Notes under the pieces: model-generated
The model's input: the letters and a program-made list of their open reading frames with translations, nothing else
Told to the model about the DNA's origin: nothing
The model's database searches: none
Made by a program: the position numbers and the translations under genes
NCBI GenBank assembly: GCA_029961685.1
Contig: JARWKL010000009.1
Span: forward strand, 19,587,237-19,651,236
Length of the DNA: 64,000 nucleotides
Direction: 5' to 3'
Origin: Aristolochia californica
Lineage: Eukaryota > Streptophyta > Magnoliopsida > Piperales > Aristolochiaceae
Part shown: piece by piece, positions 1-13,548 of the stretch
Layout: each line of letters opens with the position of its first letter
Position numbering within the stretch: position 1 is the first letter of the stretch

Positions 1-3000
1 CAATACGAAATGTATGTAAAGAAAATTTATTCACACACCACAAATGAGCACAAAAGTTTATTCATCCAAGTTTTGGAAATTCCACTAGTTCAACAACTCC
101 AATTGCTTGGAATTTGATTAGAAAGAGATTTTCCATTACATGCTTTAAAAAAGGGAAATGCATGCTTGAAACATGTTCAAGATGCAAATGACCTATGGAT
201 CAAAAACCTTTTATAGAGAATTACAAACCGCTCATTAAATTCTCAAGTGAACGTGCGGTGGGATATTTACCTGAGTCAAACAAGCCAATATTTTTCCCAT
301 TTACAAAAAGCTGACCTAACGATCGTTGATGATTGTAAAGTGATTTGTCATGCATAATGGGCTATATTTTTGTAAGGAATGACTTATGGGTTGGGATTCA
401 ACACTCAGTTAAAATTCCCTCGCCTCCCACTTTTCCCGACAATTGCAAAACCTGATAGATAAAAACTAAAAAGAGTTTACAATCCCTAAGAGTTACAAAC
501 ACTTTTGGGAAATTTTTCTCTCTATATTTGAACTTTTTGAATTTCCATTTTAGATGTATACTTTTTTCTTAAATCAAAACTTGAGTTTCCACTTTTCCCT
601 TCATCTCGTAGACAAAAAAGACAATAGATGACAACAAAATAAAAATTTTAGAGTTTGTGTCAAGAAAAAATTTAAAGCAACAACAAATGTAAGTTAAGAA
701 AATTTATTCACACACCAAAAATGAACACAAAACTTTTGTTATCCAAGTGTTGGAAATTCCACTAGTTCAACAACCATAATAGCTTGGAATTTTATAAGAA
801 AGAGATTTTTCTACACATGCTTTAAAAAATGGATATGCATGCTTGAAACATGTTAAAGATAAAAAATACCTATGGATTCAAAACCTTTTAAAGATAATAA
901 CTAACCGCTCATTAAATTCTCAAGTGAACGTGCGGTGGGATATCTACCCGAGTCAAACAAGCCATTATTTTACCCATTTACAAAAAGCTGACCAAATGAT
1001 CATTGATGATTGTAAAGTGATTTATCATGCGTAACGGGCTATATTTTTTTAAGGAATTGGGATTCAACACTCAGTTAAAATTCCCTTGCTTCCCCCTTTT
1101 CTCGATGATTGCCAAACCTGATATATAAAAACTATAAAGAGTTTACACCCTAAAAATTACACACACTTTTTTGAAATATCTCTCTCTAAATTTGTGCGTT
1201 TTGAATTTCCATTTTAGCTCTATTCTTTTTTCTTAAATAAAAACTTGAGTTTTCACTTTTCCCTACATCTCGTAGACAAAAATGAGAATAAATGACATTG
1301 AAATGAAAATTTTAGAGTTTGTGTATGGAAAAAATTTAAAGAAATAACAAATGTAAGTAAAGAAAATTTATTCACATACAACAAATAAACACAAAATTTT
1401 TGTGATCCAAGTTTACGAAATTCCACTAGTTCATCAACCCCAATAGCTTGGAATTTGATAAGGAAGAGATCTTTCTACACATGCTTTAAAAAACGGATAT
1501 GCATGCTTGAAACATGTTAATGATGCAAATGACCTATGTATCCAAAACCTTTTAAAGAGAATAACAAACCGCTCATTTAATTCTCAATTGAACGTTCGGT
1601 GGGATATTTACCCGAGTCAAACAAGCCATTATTTTGCCCATTTACAAAAAGCTGACCTAACGATCATTGATGGTTGTAAAGTTATTTATCATGCGTAACG
1701 GGCTATATTTTTGTAAGGAATGACTTATGGTTTGGGATTCAACCCTCAGTTAAAATTCCCCTACCTCCCCCTTTTCCCGACGATTGCAAAACCTGATATA
1801 TAAAAACTAAAAATTGTTTACATTCCATAAAAAATTTTAGACACTTTTTGGAAATATCTCTCTCTAAATTTGTGCATTGTGCATTTCCATTTCAGAGGTA
1901 TAATTTTTTATTAAATCAAAACGTGAGTTTTCACTTTTCGCATCATCTCATAGACAAAAAAGAGAATAGATGAAAACGAAATGAAAATTTTTGAGATTGT
2001 GTATGGAAAAAATTTAAAGCAATAAAAACTGTAAGTAAGGAAAATTTATTCACACACCACAAATGAACACAAAAGTTTTGTTATCCAAGTTTTGGAAATT
2101 CCACTAGCTCAACAACCCCCATAGCTTGGAATTTGATAAGAAAGAGATTTTTCTACACATGCTTTAAAAAATGGATATGCTTGTTTGAAACATGTTGAAG
2201 ATGCAAATGAAATATGGATCCAAAACGTTTTAAAGAGTATAACAAACCGCTCATTATATTCTCAAGTGAACGTGCAGTGGATATCTACCCAAGTCAAATA
2301 AGCCATTAATTTGCCCATTTACAAAAAGTTGACGTAACGATCAATTACAATTGCAAAGTGATGTATCATGCGTAACAGGCTATATTTTTGTTAGGAATGA
2401 CTTATTGGTTGGGATTCAACACTCAATAGAAATTCCCCCGCCTCCCCCTTTTCCCGATATTGCAAAACCAGATATATAAAAACTAAAAGGAGTTTACAAT
2501 CCCTAAAAATTACTGACACTTTTTTGAAATATCTCTCTCTAGTGTGCATTTGGATTTTAAATGTAAACTTTTTTCTTCAATCAAAACTTGAGTTTTCACT
2601 TTTCCCTTCTTCTCGTAGACAAAAAAGAGAATAGATGACAATGAAATGAAAATTTTAGAGTTTGTGTATGGAAAAAATTTAAAGCAATAACAATTGTAAG
2701 TAAAGAAAATTTATTCACACGCCACAAATGAACACAAAAGTTTTGTTATCCAAGTTTGGAAATTTCCACTAGTAGAACAACCCCAATAGCTTGGAATTTG
2801 ATAAGAAAGGGATTTTTCTAAACATGTTTTAAAAAAGGGATATGCATGCTTGAAACATGTTAAAGATGCAAATGACCTATGGATCCAAATCCTTTTAAAG
2901 AGAACAACAGACTGCTCATTAAATTATCAAGTGAACGTGCGGTGGAATTTTAACAGAGTCAAAGTAGCCATTATTTTGCTCATTTAAAAAAAGCTGACCT

Positions 3001-6000
3001 AACGATCATTGATGAATGTAAATTGATTTATCATGCGTAACGGGCTATCTTTTTGTAAGGAATGATTGATGGGTTGGGATTCAACACTCAATTAAAATTC
3101 CCCCGCCTCCCCCTTTCCCTTATACTTGCAAAACCTGATATATAAAAACTAAAAAGAGTTTACAATCACTAAAAATTATAGACATTTTGTGGAAATATCT
3201 CTTTCTAAATTTGTGCATTGTGCATTTCCATTTTAGAAGTATACTTTTTTCTTAAATCAAAACTTGATTTTTCATTTTTCCCTCATGTAGTAGACAAAAA
3301 AGAGAATAAATAACAACGAAATGAAAATTTTAGAGTTTGTGTATGGAAAAAATTTAAAGTAGTAACAAATGTAATTAATGAAAATTTATTTACACACCAC
3401 AAATGAACACAAAAGTTTTGTTATCCACGTTTAGGAAATTCCCCAATAGCTTGGAATTTGATAAGAAAGAGATTTTTCTACACATGCTTTAAAAAAGGGA
3501 TATGCATGCTTGAAAAATGTTAAAGATGCAAATGACCAATGGATCCAAAACCTTTTAAAGAGAATAATAAACCGCTCATTAAATTCTAAAGTGAACGTGC
3601 GATGGGATATTTACCTGAGTCAAACAAGCCATTATTTTGCCCATTTAAAAAAAGCTGACCTAACGATCATTGATGATTGTAAAGTGATTTATCATGCGTA
3701 ACGGGCTATATTTTTTTAAGGATTGACTTATGGGATGGGATTCAACACTCAGTTAAAATTCCCCCACCTCCCCCTTTTCCCGACGATTGCAAAACCTCAT
3801 ATAAAAAAAAATAAAAAGAGTTTACAATCCCTAAAAATTACACTCACTTTTGGAAATATCTCTCTCTAAATTTGTGCATTGTGCATTTCCATTTTCGATC
3901 TATACTTTTTTCACAAATCAAAACTTGAGTTTTCACTTTTCCCTTCTTCTCGTTGAAAAAAAAGAAAATAGATGACAACGAAATGAAAATTTTAGAGTTT
4001 TTGAATGGAAAAATTTTAATGCAATAACAAATGTAAGTAAATAAAATTTATTCACACACCACAAATGAACACAAAAGTTTTGTTATCCAGGTTTGGGAAA
4101 TTCCACTAGTTCAACAACACGAATAGCTTGGAATTTTATCAGAAAGACATTTTTCTACACATGCTTTAAAAAACTAATATGCATGCCTGAAACATGTTAA
4201 AGATAGTAATGACCTATGGATCCAAAATATTATCAAGAGAATATCAAATCGCTCATTAAATTCTCAAGGAAACGTGCGGTAGGATATTTACCTGAGTAAA
4301 AAAGGCCATTATTTTTCCCTTTCACAAAAAGCTTACCTAACGATCATTGATGATTGTAAAGTGATTTATCAAGCATCACGGGCTATATTTTTGTAAGGAA
4401 TAACTTAATTTTTGGGATTAACCACTCAGTTAAAATTCCACTCCCTCCCCCTCTTCCCGACGATTGTAAAACCTGATATATAAAAACTAAAAAGAGTTTA
4501 CAATCCCTAAAAATTACAAAAACTTTTTGGAAATATCTCTCTTTAAATTTTTAAATTTATGCATTTCCATTTTAAATGTATACTTTTTTCTTAAATCAAA
4601 ACTTGAGTTTTCACTTTTCCCTTCATCTCGTAGACAAAAAAGAGAATAGATGACAATGAGACGAAAATTTTAGAGCTTGTGTATGGAAAAAACCTAAAGC
4701 AATAACAAATGAAAGTAAAGAAAATTGATTCACACACCACAAATGAATGCAAAAGTTTTGTTATCCAAGTTTGGGAAATTCCACTAGTTAAACAACCCAA
4801 ATAGGTTGGAATTTGATAAGACAGAGGTTTTCCTACACATGCTTTAAAAAAGGGATATGCATGCTTGAAACATATTAAAAATGCAAATGACCTATGGATC
4901 CAAACCTTTTAAAGAGAATAACAAAACGCTCATTAAATTATCAAGTTAACGTGTGGTGGGATATTTACCCGAGTCAAACAGGCAATTTTTCCCCATTGAC
5001 AGAAAGCTGACCTAACGATCATTGATGATTGTAAAGTGATTTATCATGCGTAACGGGCTATATTTTTGTAAGGAATGACTTATGGGTTGGGATTCAACAC
5101 TCAATTAAAATTCCCTCGCCTCCTCCTTTTCCCGACGATTGCCAAACATGATATATAAAAACTAAAAAGAGTATACAATCCCTCAAAATTACAAACACTT
5201 TTTGGAAACATCTCTCTCTAAATTTGTGCATTGTGCATTTCATTTTTGAATGTAAACTTTTATCTTAAAAAAAAACGTGAGTTTTCACTTTCCCCTTCTT
5301 CTCGTAGACAAAAAAGAGAATACATGACATCGAAATGAAAATTTTAGAGTTTGTGTATTGAAAAAACTTAAAGCAATAACAAATGTAAGTAAAGAAAATT
5401 CATTCACACACCACAAATGAACACAAAATTTTTGTTATCCAAGTTTCGGAAATTCCACTAGTTCAACAACCCCAATAGCTTGGAGTTTGATAAGAAAGAG
5501 ATTTTCTTACACATGCTTTAAAAAATGGATATGCATGCTTGAAACAAGTTAAAGATGCAAATGACCTATGGATCCAAACTTTTTAAAGAGAATAAGAAAC
5601 CGCTAATTAAATTATCAAGTGAACGTGCGGTGGGATATTACCCGAATCAAACTAGCCATTATTTTGCCCATTTACAAAAAGCTGACCTAACGATCAATGA
5701 TGATTGGAAAGTGATTTATCATGCGTAAAGGGCTATATTTTTTTAAGGAATGACTTATGGGTTGGGATTCAACACTCAGTTAAAATTGCCCCGCCTCCTG
5801 CTTTTCCCGATGATTGCAAAACCTGATATATAAAAACTAAAAAGATTTTACAATCCCTAAAAATTACAGACACTTTTGGAAATATCTCTCTCTAAATTTG
5901 TGCATTGTGCATTTCAATTTTAGATGTATACTTTTTTCTTAAAACAAAACATGAGCTTTCAGTTTTCCCTTCATCTCGTAGACAAAAATGAGAATAGATG

Positions 6001-6211
6001 ACAATAGAATGAAAATTTTAGAGTTCGTGTATGGAAAAAATTTAAGTTAATAACAATGTAAGTAAAGAAAATTTATTCACACACGACAAATGAACACAAA
6101 ACTTTTGTTCTCCAAGTTTGGGAAATTCTACTAGTTCAACAACCCCAATAGCTTGGAATTTGATAAGAAAGATATTTTTCTACACAAGCTTTAAAAAAGG
6201 GATATGCATGC
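1..6211 (+). repeat. Left segment, monomers 1-9 (partial first unit)
   Basis: The window opens inside a monomer, just before its CAAATG...GTAAAG landmark. Units are 660-678 bp. The units phased at 843, 1507 and 2185 are a recognisable series: the 3' part of 843 has TTTTAGCT in place of TTTTAGAT and 'ATTCACATACAACAAATAAAC'-like DNA, 1507 has GTTAATGATGC, and 2185 has CTTGTTTGAAACATG with a one-base loss in GTGGATATC. The same three types recur in the same order at 9573, 10249 and 10926. The unit at 5539 (CGCTAATTAAATTATC, preceded by AAGTTTCGGAAATTCC) is of the same type as 15203 and 25348. Nothing other than satellite is seen. Confidence 0.9.
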
Positions 6212-9200
6212 TTGAAACATGTTAAAGACGCAAATGACATATGGATCCAAAACCTTTTAAAGAGAATAACAAACCGCTCATTAAATTCTCAAGTGAAAGT
6301 GTGGTGGGATATTTACCTGAGTCAAACAAGCCATTATTTTGCCCATATACAAAAAGCTGACCTAACGATCCTTGATGATTGTAAAGTGATTTACCATGTG
6401 TAACGGGCTATATTTTTTTAAGGAATGACTTCTGGGTTGGGATTCAACACTCAGTTAAAATCCTCCGCCTCCACCTTTTCCCCATGTTTGCAAAACCTGA
6501 TATATAAAAACTAAAAAGAGTTTACAATTCGTAAAAATTGCAGACACTTTTTTGAAATTTCTCTCTCTATATTTGTGCTTTTTGAATTTCCATTTTAGAT
6601 GTATACTTTTTACTTAAATCATAACTTGAGTATTCACTTTTCCCTTCATCTCGTAGAAAAAAAAGAAAATAGATGACAACGAAATGGAAATTTTAGAGTT
6701 TCTGTAAAAGAAATTTTAAGCAATAACAAGTGTAAGTAAATAAAATTTATTAACACACCGCAAATGAACACAAAAGTTTTTTTATCCAAGTTTGGGAAAT
6801 TTCCCTAGTTCAACAACCCCAATAGATTGGAATTTGATAAGAAAGAGATTTTTATTCACAAGCTTTAAAAAATTGATATGGATGCTTGGAACATGTTCAA
6901 GATGCAAATGACCTATGGATCCAAAACCTTTTAAAGATAATAACAAACCGCTCATTAAATTCTCAAGTGAATGTGCGGTGGGATATCTACCTGTGTCAAA
7001 TAAGCCATTATTTTGCCCATTTAAAAAAAGCTCACCTAACGATCATTGATGATTTCAAAGTGATTTATCACACGTAACGGGCTGTATTTTTGTAAGGAAT
7101 GACTTATGGGTTAGGATTCAACACTCAGTTAAAACTCCCCCGCCTCCCCCTTTTCCCGATTACTGCAAAACCAATATATAAAAAATAAAAAGAGTTTATA
7201 ATCCCTAGAAATTACAAACACTTTTTGGAAATATCTCTCTCTAAATTTTTCCATTGTGAATTTCCATTTTAGATATATACTTTTTTCTTAAATCAAAACT
7301 CGAGTTTTAACTTTTCCCATCTTCTCGTCGACAAAAAAGAGAATAGATGACAATGAAATAAAAATTTTAGAGTTTGTGTTTGGAAAAAACTTAAAGCAAT
7401 AACAAATGTAAGTAAAGAAAATTTATTCACACACCACAAATGAACACAAAAGTTTTGTTATCCAAGTTTGGGAAATTCCGCTAGTTCAACAACCCCAATA
7501 GCTTGGAATTAGATAAGAAAGAGATTTTCCTACACATGCTTTAAAAAAGGGATATGCATGCTTGAAACATGTTAAAGATGCAAATGACCCATGGATCTAG
7601 AACCTTTTAAAAAGAATACAAACCGCTAATTAAATTATCAAGTGAACGTGTGGTGGTATATTTACCCGAGTGAAACAAGCCATTATTTTGCCCATTTATA
7701 AAAAGCTGACCTAACCATCATTGAAGATTGTAAAGTGATTTATTATGCGTAATGGGCTATATTTTTGTAAGGAATGACTTATGGGTTGGGATTCAACACT
7801 CAGTTAAAATCCCCCCGCCTCCCCCTTTTTCCCGACAATTGCAAAACCTGATATATAAAAACTAAAAAGAGTTTACAATCCCTAAAAATTACCAACATTT
7901 TTTGGAAATATCTCTCTCTAAATTTGTGCATTGTGCATTTCCATTTTAGTTGTATACTTTTTTCTTAAATCAAAACTTGAGTTTTCACTTTTCCTTCATC
8001 TCCTAGACAAAAAGGAGAACAGATGACAGCGAAATGAAAATTTTTGAGTTTGTGTATGGAAAAAATTTAAAGCAATAAAAAATGTAAGTAAAGAAAATTT
8101 ATTCACACACCACAAATGAACACAAAAGTTTTGTTATCCAAGTTTTGGAAATTCCACTAGTTCAACAACCCCAATAGCTTGGAATTTGATAAGAAAGAGA
8201 TTTTTCTACACATGCTTTAAAAAATGGATATGCTTGCGTGAAACATGTTAAAGATGCAAATGACCTATGGATCTGAAACCCTTTAAAGAGAATAATAGAC
8301 CGCTCATTAAATTCTCAAGTTAACGTGCGGTGGATATTTACCCGAGTCAAACAAGCTATTATTTTGCCCATTTACAATAAGCTGACCTAACGATCAATTA
8401 CAATTGTAAAGTGATTTATCATGTGTAAGGAATGACTTAATTGGTGGGATTAACCACTCAGTTAAAAGTCCTCTCCCTCCCCCTTTTCCAGACGATTGCA
8501 AAACCTGATATATAAAAACTAAAAAGAGTTTACAATTCCTAAAAATTACAGACACTTTTTGGAAATATCTCTCTCTAAATTTATGCATTGTGCATTTCAA
8601 TTTTAAATGTATAATTTTCTCTTAAATCAAAACTTGAGTTTTCACTTTTCCCTTCATCTCGTAGACAAAAAAGAGAATAGATGACAATGAGATGAAAATT
8701 TTAGAGTTTGTGTATGGAAAAAACCTAAAGCAATAACAAATGTAAGTATAGAAAATTTATTCACACACCACAAATGCACACAAAAGTTTTGTTACCCAAG
8801 TTTTGAAAATTCCACTAGTTCAACATCCCAATAAATTTGGAATTTGATAAGAAAAACATTTTCCTACATATGCTTTAAAAAAGGGATATGCATGCTTGAA
8901 ACATGTTAAAGATGCTAATGACCTATGGATCAAAACCTTTTAAAGAGAATAACAAACCACTCATTAAATTATCAAGTGAACGTGCGGTGGGATATTTACC
9001 CAAGTCAAACTAGCCATTATTTTGCCCATTTACAAAAAGTTGACCTAACGATCATTGATGATTGTAAAGTGATTTATCATGCCTAACGGGCTATATTTTT
9101 TTAAGGAATGACTTATGGATTGTGGTTTAACACTCAATTAAAATTCCCCCGCCTCCACCTTTTCCCGACGATTGCCAAACGTGATATATAAAAACTAAAA

Positions 9201-10925
9201 AGAGTTTACAATCCATAAAAATTATAGAAAGTTTTTGGAAATATCTCTCTCTACATTTGTGCATTGTGCATTTTCATTTTAAATGTAAATCTTTTTCTTA
9301 AAACAAAACTTGGTTTTTCACTTTCCCCTTCATCTCGTAGACAAAAAACAGAATAGATGACATTGAAATGAAAATTTTAGAGTTTGTGTATTGAAAAAAC
9401 TAAAAGCAATAACAAATGTAAGTAAAGAAAATTTATTCACACACCACAAATAAACACATAATTTTTGTTATCCAAGTTTGGGAAATTCCACTAGTTCAAC
9501 AACACCAATAGCATGGAATTTGATAAGAAAGATATTTTTGTACACATGTTTTAAAAAAATGGATATGCATGCTTGAAACATGTTAAATATGAAAATGACA
9601 TAGGGATCCAAATCCTTTTAAATAGAATAACAAACCAGTCATTAAATTGTCAAGTTAAAGTGTGGTGGGATATTTACCCGAGTCCAACATGCCATTATTT
9701 TGCTCATTTACAAAAAGCGGACCTAACGATCATTGATGATTGTAAAGTGATTTATCATGTGTAATGGGCTATATTTTTGTAAGGAATGACATATGGGTTG
9801 GGATTCAACACTCAGTTAAAATTCCCCTGCCTCCCGCATTTCCTGACTATTGCAAAACCTGATATATAAAAATAAAAAAGAGTTTAAAATCCATAAAAAT
9901 TACACACACTTTTTTGAAATATCTCTCTCTATATTTGTGCATTGTGCATTTCCATTTTAGCTGTATATTTTTTTCTTAAATGAAAACTTGAGTTTGCACT
10001 TTTTCCTTCATCTCGTAGACATAAAAGAGAATAGATGAAACGAAATGAAAATTTCAGAGTTTGTGTATGGAAAAAAATTAAAAAAGTAACAAATGTAAGT
10101 AAAGAAACGTTATTCACATACCACAAATAAACACAAAAGTTTTGTGATCCATGTTTAGGAAATTCCACTAGTTCAACAACCCCAATAACTTGGAATTTGA
10201 TAAGAAAGAGATTTTTCTATACATGCTTTAAAAAATGGATATGCATGCTTGAAACATGTTAATGATTCAAATGACCTATGTATCCTAAACCTTTTAAAGA
10301 GAATAACAAACCGCTCATTAAATTCTCAATTGAATGTTCGGTGGGATATTTACCCGAGTCAAACAAGCCATTATTTTGTCCATTTACAAAAAGCTGACCT
10401 AACGATCATAGATGATTGTAAAGTGAATTCTTATGCGTAACAGGCTATATTATTGTAAGGAATGATTGATGGGTTTGGATTCAACACTCGGTTAAAATAT
10501 TTTGGCCTCCTCGTTTTCTCGACGATTGCAAAACCTGATATATAAAAACTAAAAAAAGTTTACATTCTCTAAAAATTATAGACACTTTTGGAAATATCTC
10601 TCTCTTAATTTGTGCATTGTGCATTTCCATTTTAAATGTATACTTTTTTCTTAAATCAAAACTTGAATTTTCACTTTTCCCTTCATCTCGTAGACAAAAA
10701 AGAGAATAGATGACATCGAAATGAAAATTTTAGAGTTTGTGTATGGAAAAAATTTAAAGAAATAACAAATGTAAGTAAAGAAAATTTAATCACACACCAC
10801 AAATGAACACAAAAGTTTTGTTATCCAAGTTTGGGAAATTCCACTAGTTCAAGAACCCTAATAGCTTGGAATTTGATAAAAAAAGAGATTTTTCTAGACG
10901 TGCTTTAAAAAATGGATATGCTTGT
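6212..10925 (+). repeat. Monomers 10-16; recurring type series
   Basis: Unit 6212 carries GACTTCTGGGTTGGG, AATTGCAGACAC and TTTGTGCTTTTTGAATTTCC; unit 6886 carries the variant GGAACATGTTCAAGATGC; unit 7562 is preceded by TTGGAATTAGATAAG. This ordered trio recurs, in altered form, at about 11250/11816/12490 and at 16981/17635/18312. Unit 8238 shares the rare variant CGATCAATTACAATTG with unit 2185, 6,053 bp away (nine units). The DNA after it (GGGATTAACCACTCAG near 8438) is shared with the 3' part of unit 4187. Units 9573 and 10249 repeat units 843 and 1507. The sequence is otherwise ordinary monomer. Confidence 0.85.
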
Positions 10926-11162
10926 TTGAAACATGTCAAAGATGCAAATGACCTATGGATCCGAAACCTTTTAAAGAGAATAACAAATCGCTCATTAAAT
11001 TCTCAAGTGAACGTGCGGTGGATATTTACCCGATTCAAAAAACCTATTATTTTGCCCATTTAAAAAAAGTTGACCTAACGATCATTGATGAATGTAACGT
11101 GATTTATCATGCGTAACGGGCTATATTTTTGTAAGGAATGACTTAAGGGTTGGGATACAACA

Positions 11163-11176
11163 CCCCCCCCCCCCCC
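11163..11176 (+). repeat. Poly-C run, 14 C
   Basis: The C-rich tract of unit 10926, normally CCCCCGCCTCCCCC, has become an uninterrupted run of 14 C; upstream bases of the normal tract, including the CTCAGTTAAAATT landmark, are also gone. The unit is homologous to 16295, which has a longer run, so an expanded tract was probably present in their common ancestor. Confidence 0.9.
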
Positions 11177-11235
11177 TTTTCCCGACGATTGCAAAACTTG
11201 ATATATAAAAACTAAAAAGAGTTTACAATCCCTAA

Positions 11236-11246
11236 AAAGAGTTTAG
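11236..11246 (+). other. Fusion junction of two monomers (890-bp double unit)
   Basis: The sequence runs from the post-TATA landmark (ACAATCCCTAAAAAG) straight into AGTTTAGCCGAGACAAAC, the landmark about 215 bp earlier in the monomer. The downstream piece carries GGCTTCTGGGTTGGG, ATTGCAGACAC and TTTGTGCTTTTTTAATTTCC, markers of the type of unit 16981. It is best explained as a ~460-bp deletion between unit 10926 and a following 16981-type unit, not as a local 214-bp duplication. The comparison copy at 16295-17635 still has both units complete. Confidence 0.85.
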
Positions 11247-13520
11247 CCGAGACAAACAAGCCACTATTTTTCTTATTTACTAAAAGCTGACCTAAAGATC
11301 ATTGGTGATTGTAAAGTGAATTTTCATGTGTAACAAGCTTTATTTTTGTAAGGAATGGCTTCTGGGTTGGGATTCAACACTCAGTTAAAATCCCCCACCT
11401 CCCCCTTTTCGCCACGATTGCAAAACCTGATATATAAAAAGTAAAAAGAGTTTAAAATCCCTAAAAATTGCAGACACTTTTTGGAAATTTCTCTCTCTAT
11501 ATTTGTGCTTTTTTAATTTCCATTTTAGATGTGTACTTTTTTCTTAAATCAAAACTTGAGTTTTCACTTTTCCCTTCATCTCGTAGAAAAAAAAGAAAAT
11601 AGATGACAACGAAATGGAAATTTTAGAGTTTGTGTAAAAAAAAATTAAAGCAATAACAAGTGTAAGTAAAGAAAATTTATTAACACACCACAAATGAACA
11701 CAAAAGTTTTGTTATCCAAGTTTGGGAAATTCCACTAGTTCAATAACGCCAATAGCTTGGAATTTGATAAGAAAAAGATTTTTTTGCACATGCTTTAAAA
11801 AATGGATACGCATGCTTGGAACATGTTCAAGATGCAAATAACCTATGGATCCAAAACCTTTTAAAGATAATAACAAACCGTTCATTAAATTATCAAGTGA
11901 ACGTGCGGTGGTATATTTACCCGAGTCAAACAAGCCATTATTTTGGCCATTTACAAAAAGCTGACCTAAGGATCATTGATGATTGTAAAGAGATTTATCA
12001 TGCGTAACGGGCTATATTTTTGTAAGGAATGACTTATGGGTTGGGATTCAACACTCAGTTAAAATTCCCCCGCCCCTCTTTTTCCCGACGATTGCAAAAC
12101 TTGGGATATAAAAACTAAAAAGAGTTTACAATCTCTAAAAATTACTGACACTTTTTGGAAATATCTCTCTCTAAATTTGTGCATTGTGCATTTCCATTTT
12201 AGATGTATACTTTTTTATTAAATCAAAACTTGAGTTTTCACTTTTCCCTCATGTTGTAGACTAAAAAGAGAATAAATGACAACAAAATGAAAATTTTAAA
12301 GTTTGTGTATGGAAAAAACTTAAAGCAATAACAAATGTAAGTAAAGAAAATTTATTCATACACCACAAATGAACACAAAAGTTTTGTTATCGAAGTTTGG
12401 GAAATTCCACTCGTTCAACAACCATTACAGTTTGGAATTAGATAAGAAAGAGATTTTCCTACAATGCTTTAAAAAAGGGATATGCTTGCTTGAAACATGT
12501 TAAAGATGGCAATGATCAATGGATCCAAAAGCTTTTAAAGAGAATAACAAGCCACTCATTCAATTATCAAGTGAACGTGCGGTGGGATATTTACTCGAGT
12601 CAAACAAGCCATTATTTTGCCTATTTACAAAAAGCTGACCTAATGATCATTCATGATTGTAAATTGATTTCTCATACGTAACAGGCTATATTTTTTTAAG
12701 GAAAGACTTATGGGTTGGGATTCAACACTCAGTTAAAATTCCCCCGCGTCCCCCTTTTTCCGACATTTGCAAAACCGGATATACAAAAACTACAAAGATT
12801 TTACACTCCCTAAAAATTACAGACACTTTTTGGAAATATCTCTCTCTAAATTTGTGCATTGTGCATTTCCATTTGAGATCCATGCTTTTTTCTTAAATCA
12901 AAACTTGAGTTTTCGCATTTCCCTTCATCTAGTTTACAAAAAAGAGAATAGATGACAACGAAATGAAAATTTTAAAGTTTGTGTAAGGAAAATATTTAAA
13001 TCAATAACAAATGTAAGTAAAAAAAAATTTCACACAGTACAAATGAACACAAAAGTTTTGTTATCCAAGTTTGGGAAATTACACTAGTTTCAACAACCCC
13101 AATAGGTTGGAATTTGATAAGAAAAAGATTTTTCTAGACTTGCTTTAAAAAATGGATATGCATGCTTGAAACAAGTTAAAGATGTAAATGACCTATGGAT
13201 CCAAAACCTTTTAAAGACAATAACAAACCGCTTGTTAAATACTCAAGTGAATGTGGTGTGCAATATTTACCCGACACAGACAAGCCATTATTTTCCCCAT
13301 TTACAAAAAGCTGACCTAACGATCATTGATGATTTTAAAGTGATTTATCATGCTATATTTTTTTAGGGAATGACTTATGGGTTGGGATTCAACACTCAGT
13401 TAAAATTCCCCTGCCTCCCCCTTTTCCCGTCGATCGCCAAACCTGATATATAAAAACTAAAAAGAGTTTACAATCCATAAAAATTACCGACACTTTTTGG
13501 AAATATCTCTCTCTATATTT

Positions 13521-13548
13521 GTGCATTGTGTATTGTGCATTGTGCATT
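13521..13548 (+). repeat. Local expansion of the TGTGCAT short direct repeat
   Basis: Monomers normally contain two adjacent copies, TTGTGCATTGTGCATTTCC. Here there are four imperfect copies (GTGCATT, GTGTATT, GTGCATT, GTGCATT), making unit 13166 682 bp long. The short duplication within the consensus is itself a slippage-prone site; some units, such as 18666 (TTGTGTCCATTTC), have lost one copy. Confidence 0.85.

Noticed and set aside
843..1034. The recurring 63-codon plus-strand frame as a real tandem gene family
   Set aside because: It has no in-frame ATG in the consensus, is broken in about 70% of units by indels that do not respect the frame, and shows no ribosome or protein-family signature. 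Its recurrence is fully explained by the satellite period.
11247..11460. Simple 214-bp tandem duplication inside unit 10926
   Set aside because: The extra segment carries variants of the neighbouring 16981-type unit rather than of unit 10926 itself, so deletion-fusion of two different monomers explains it better.
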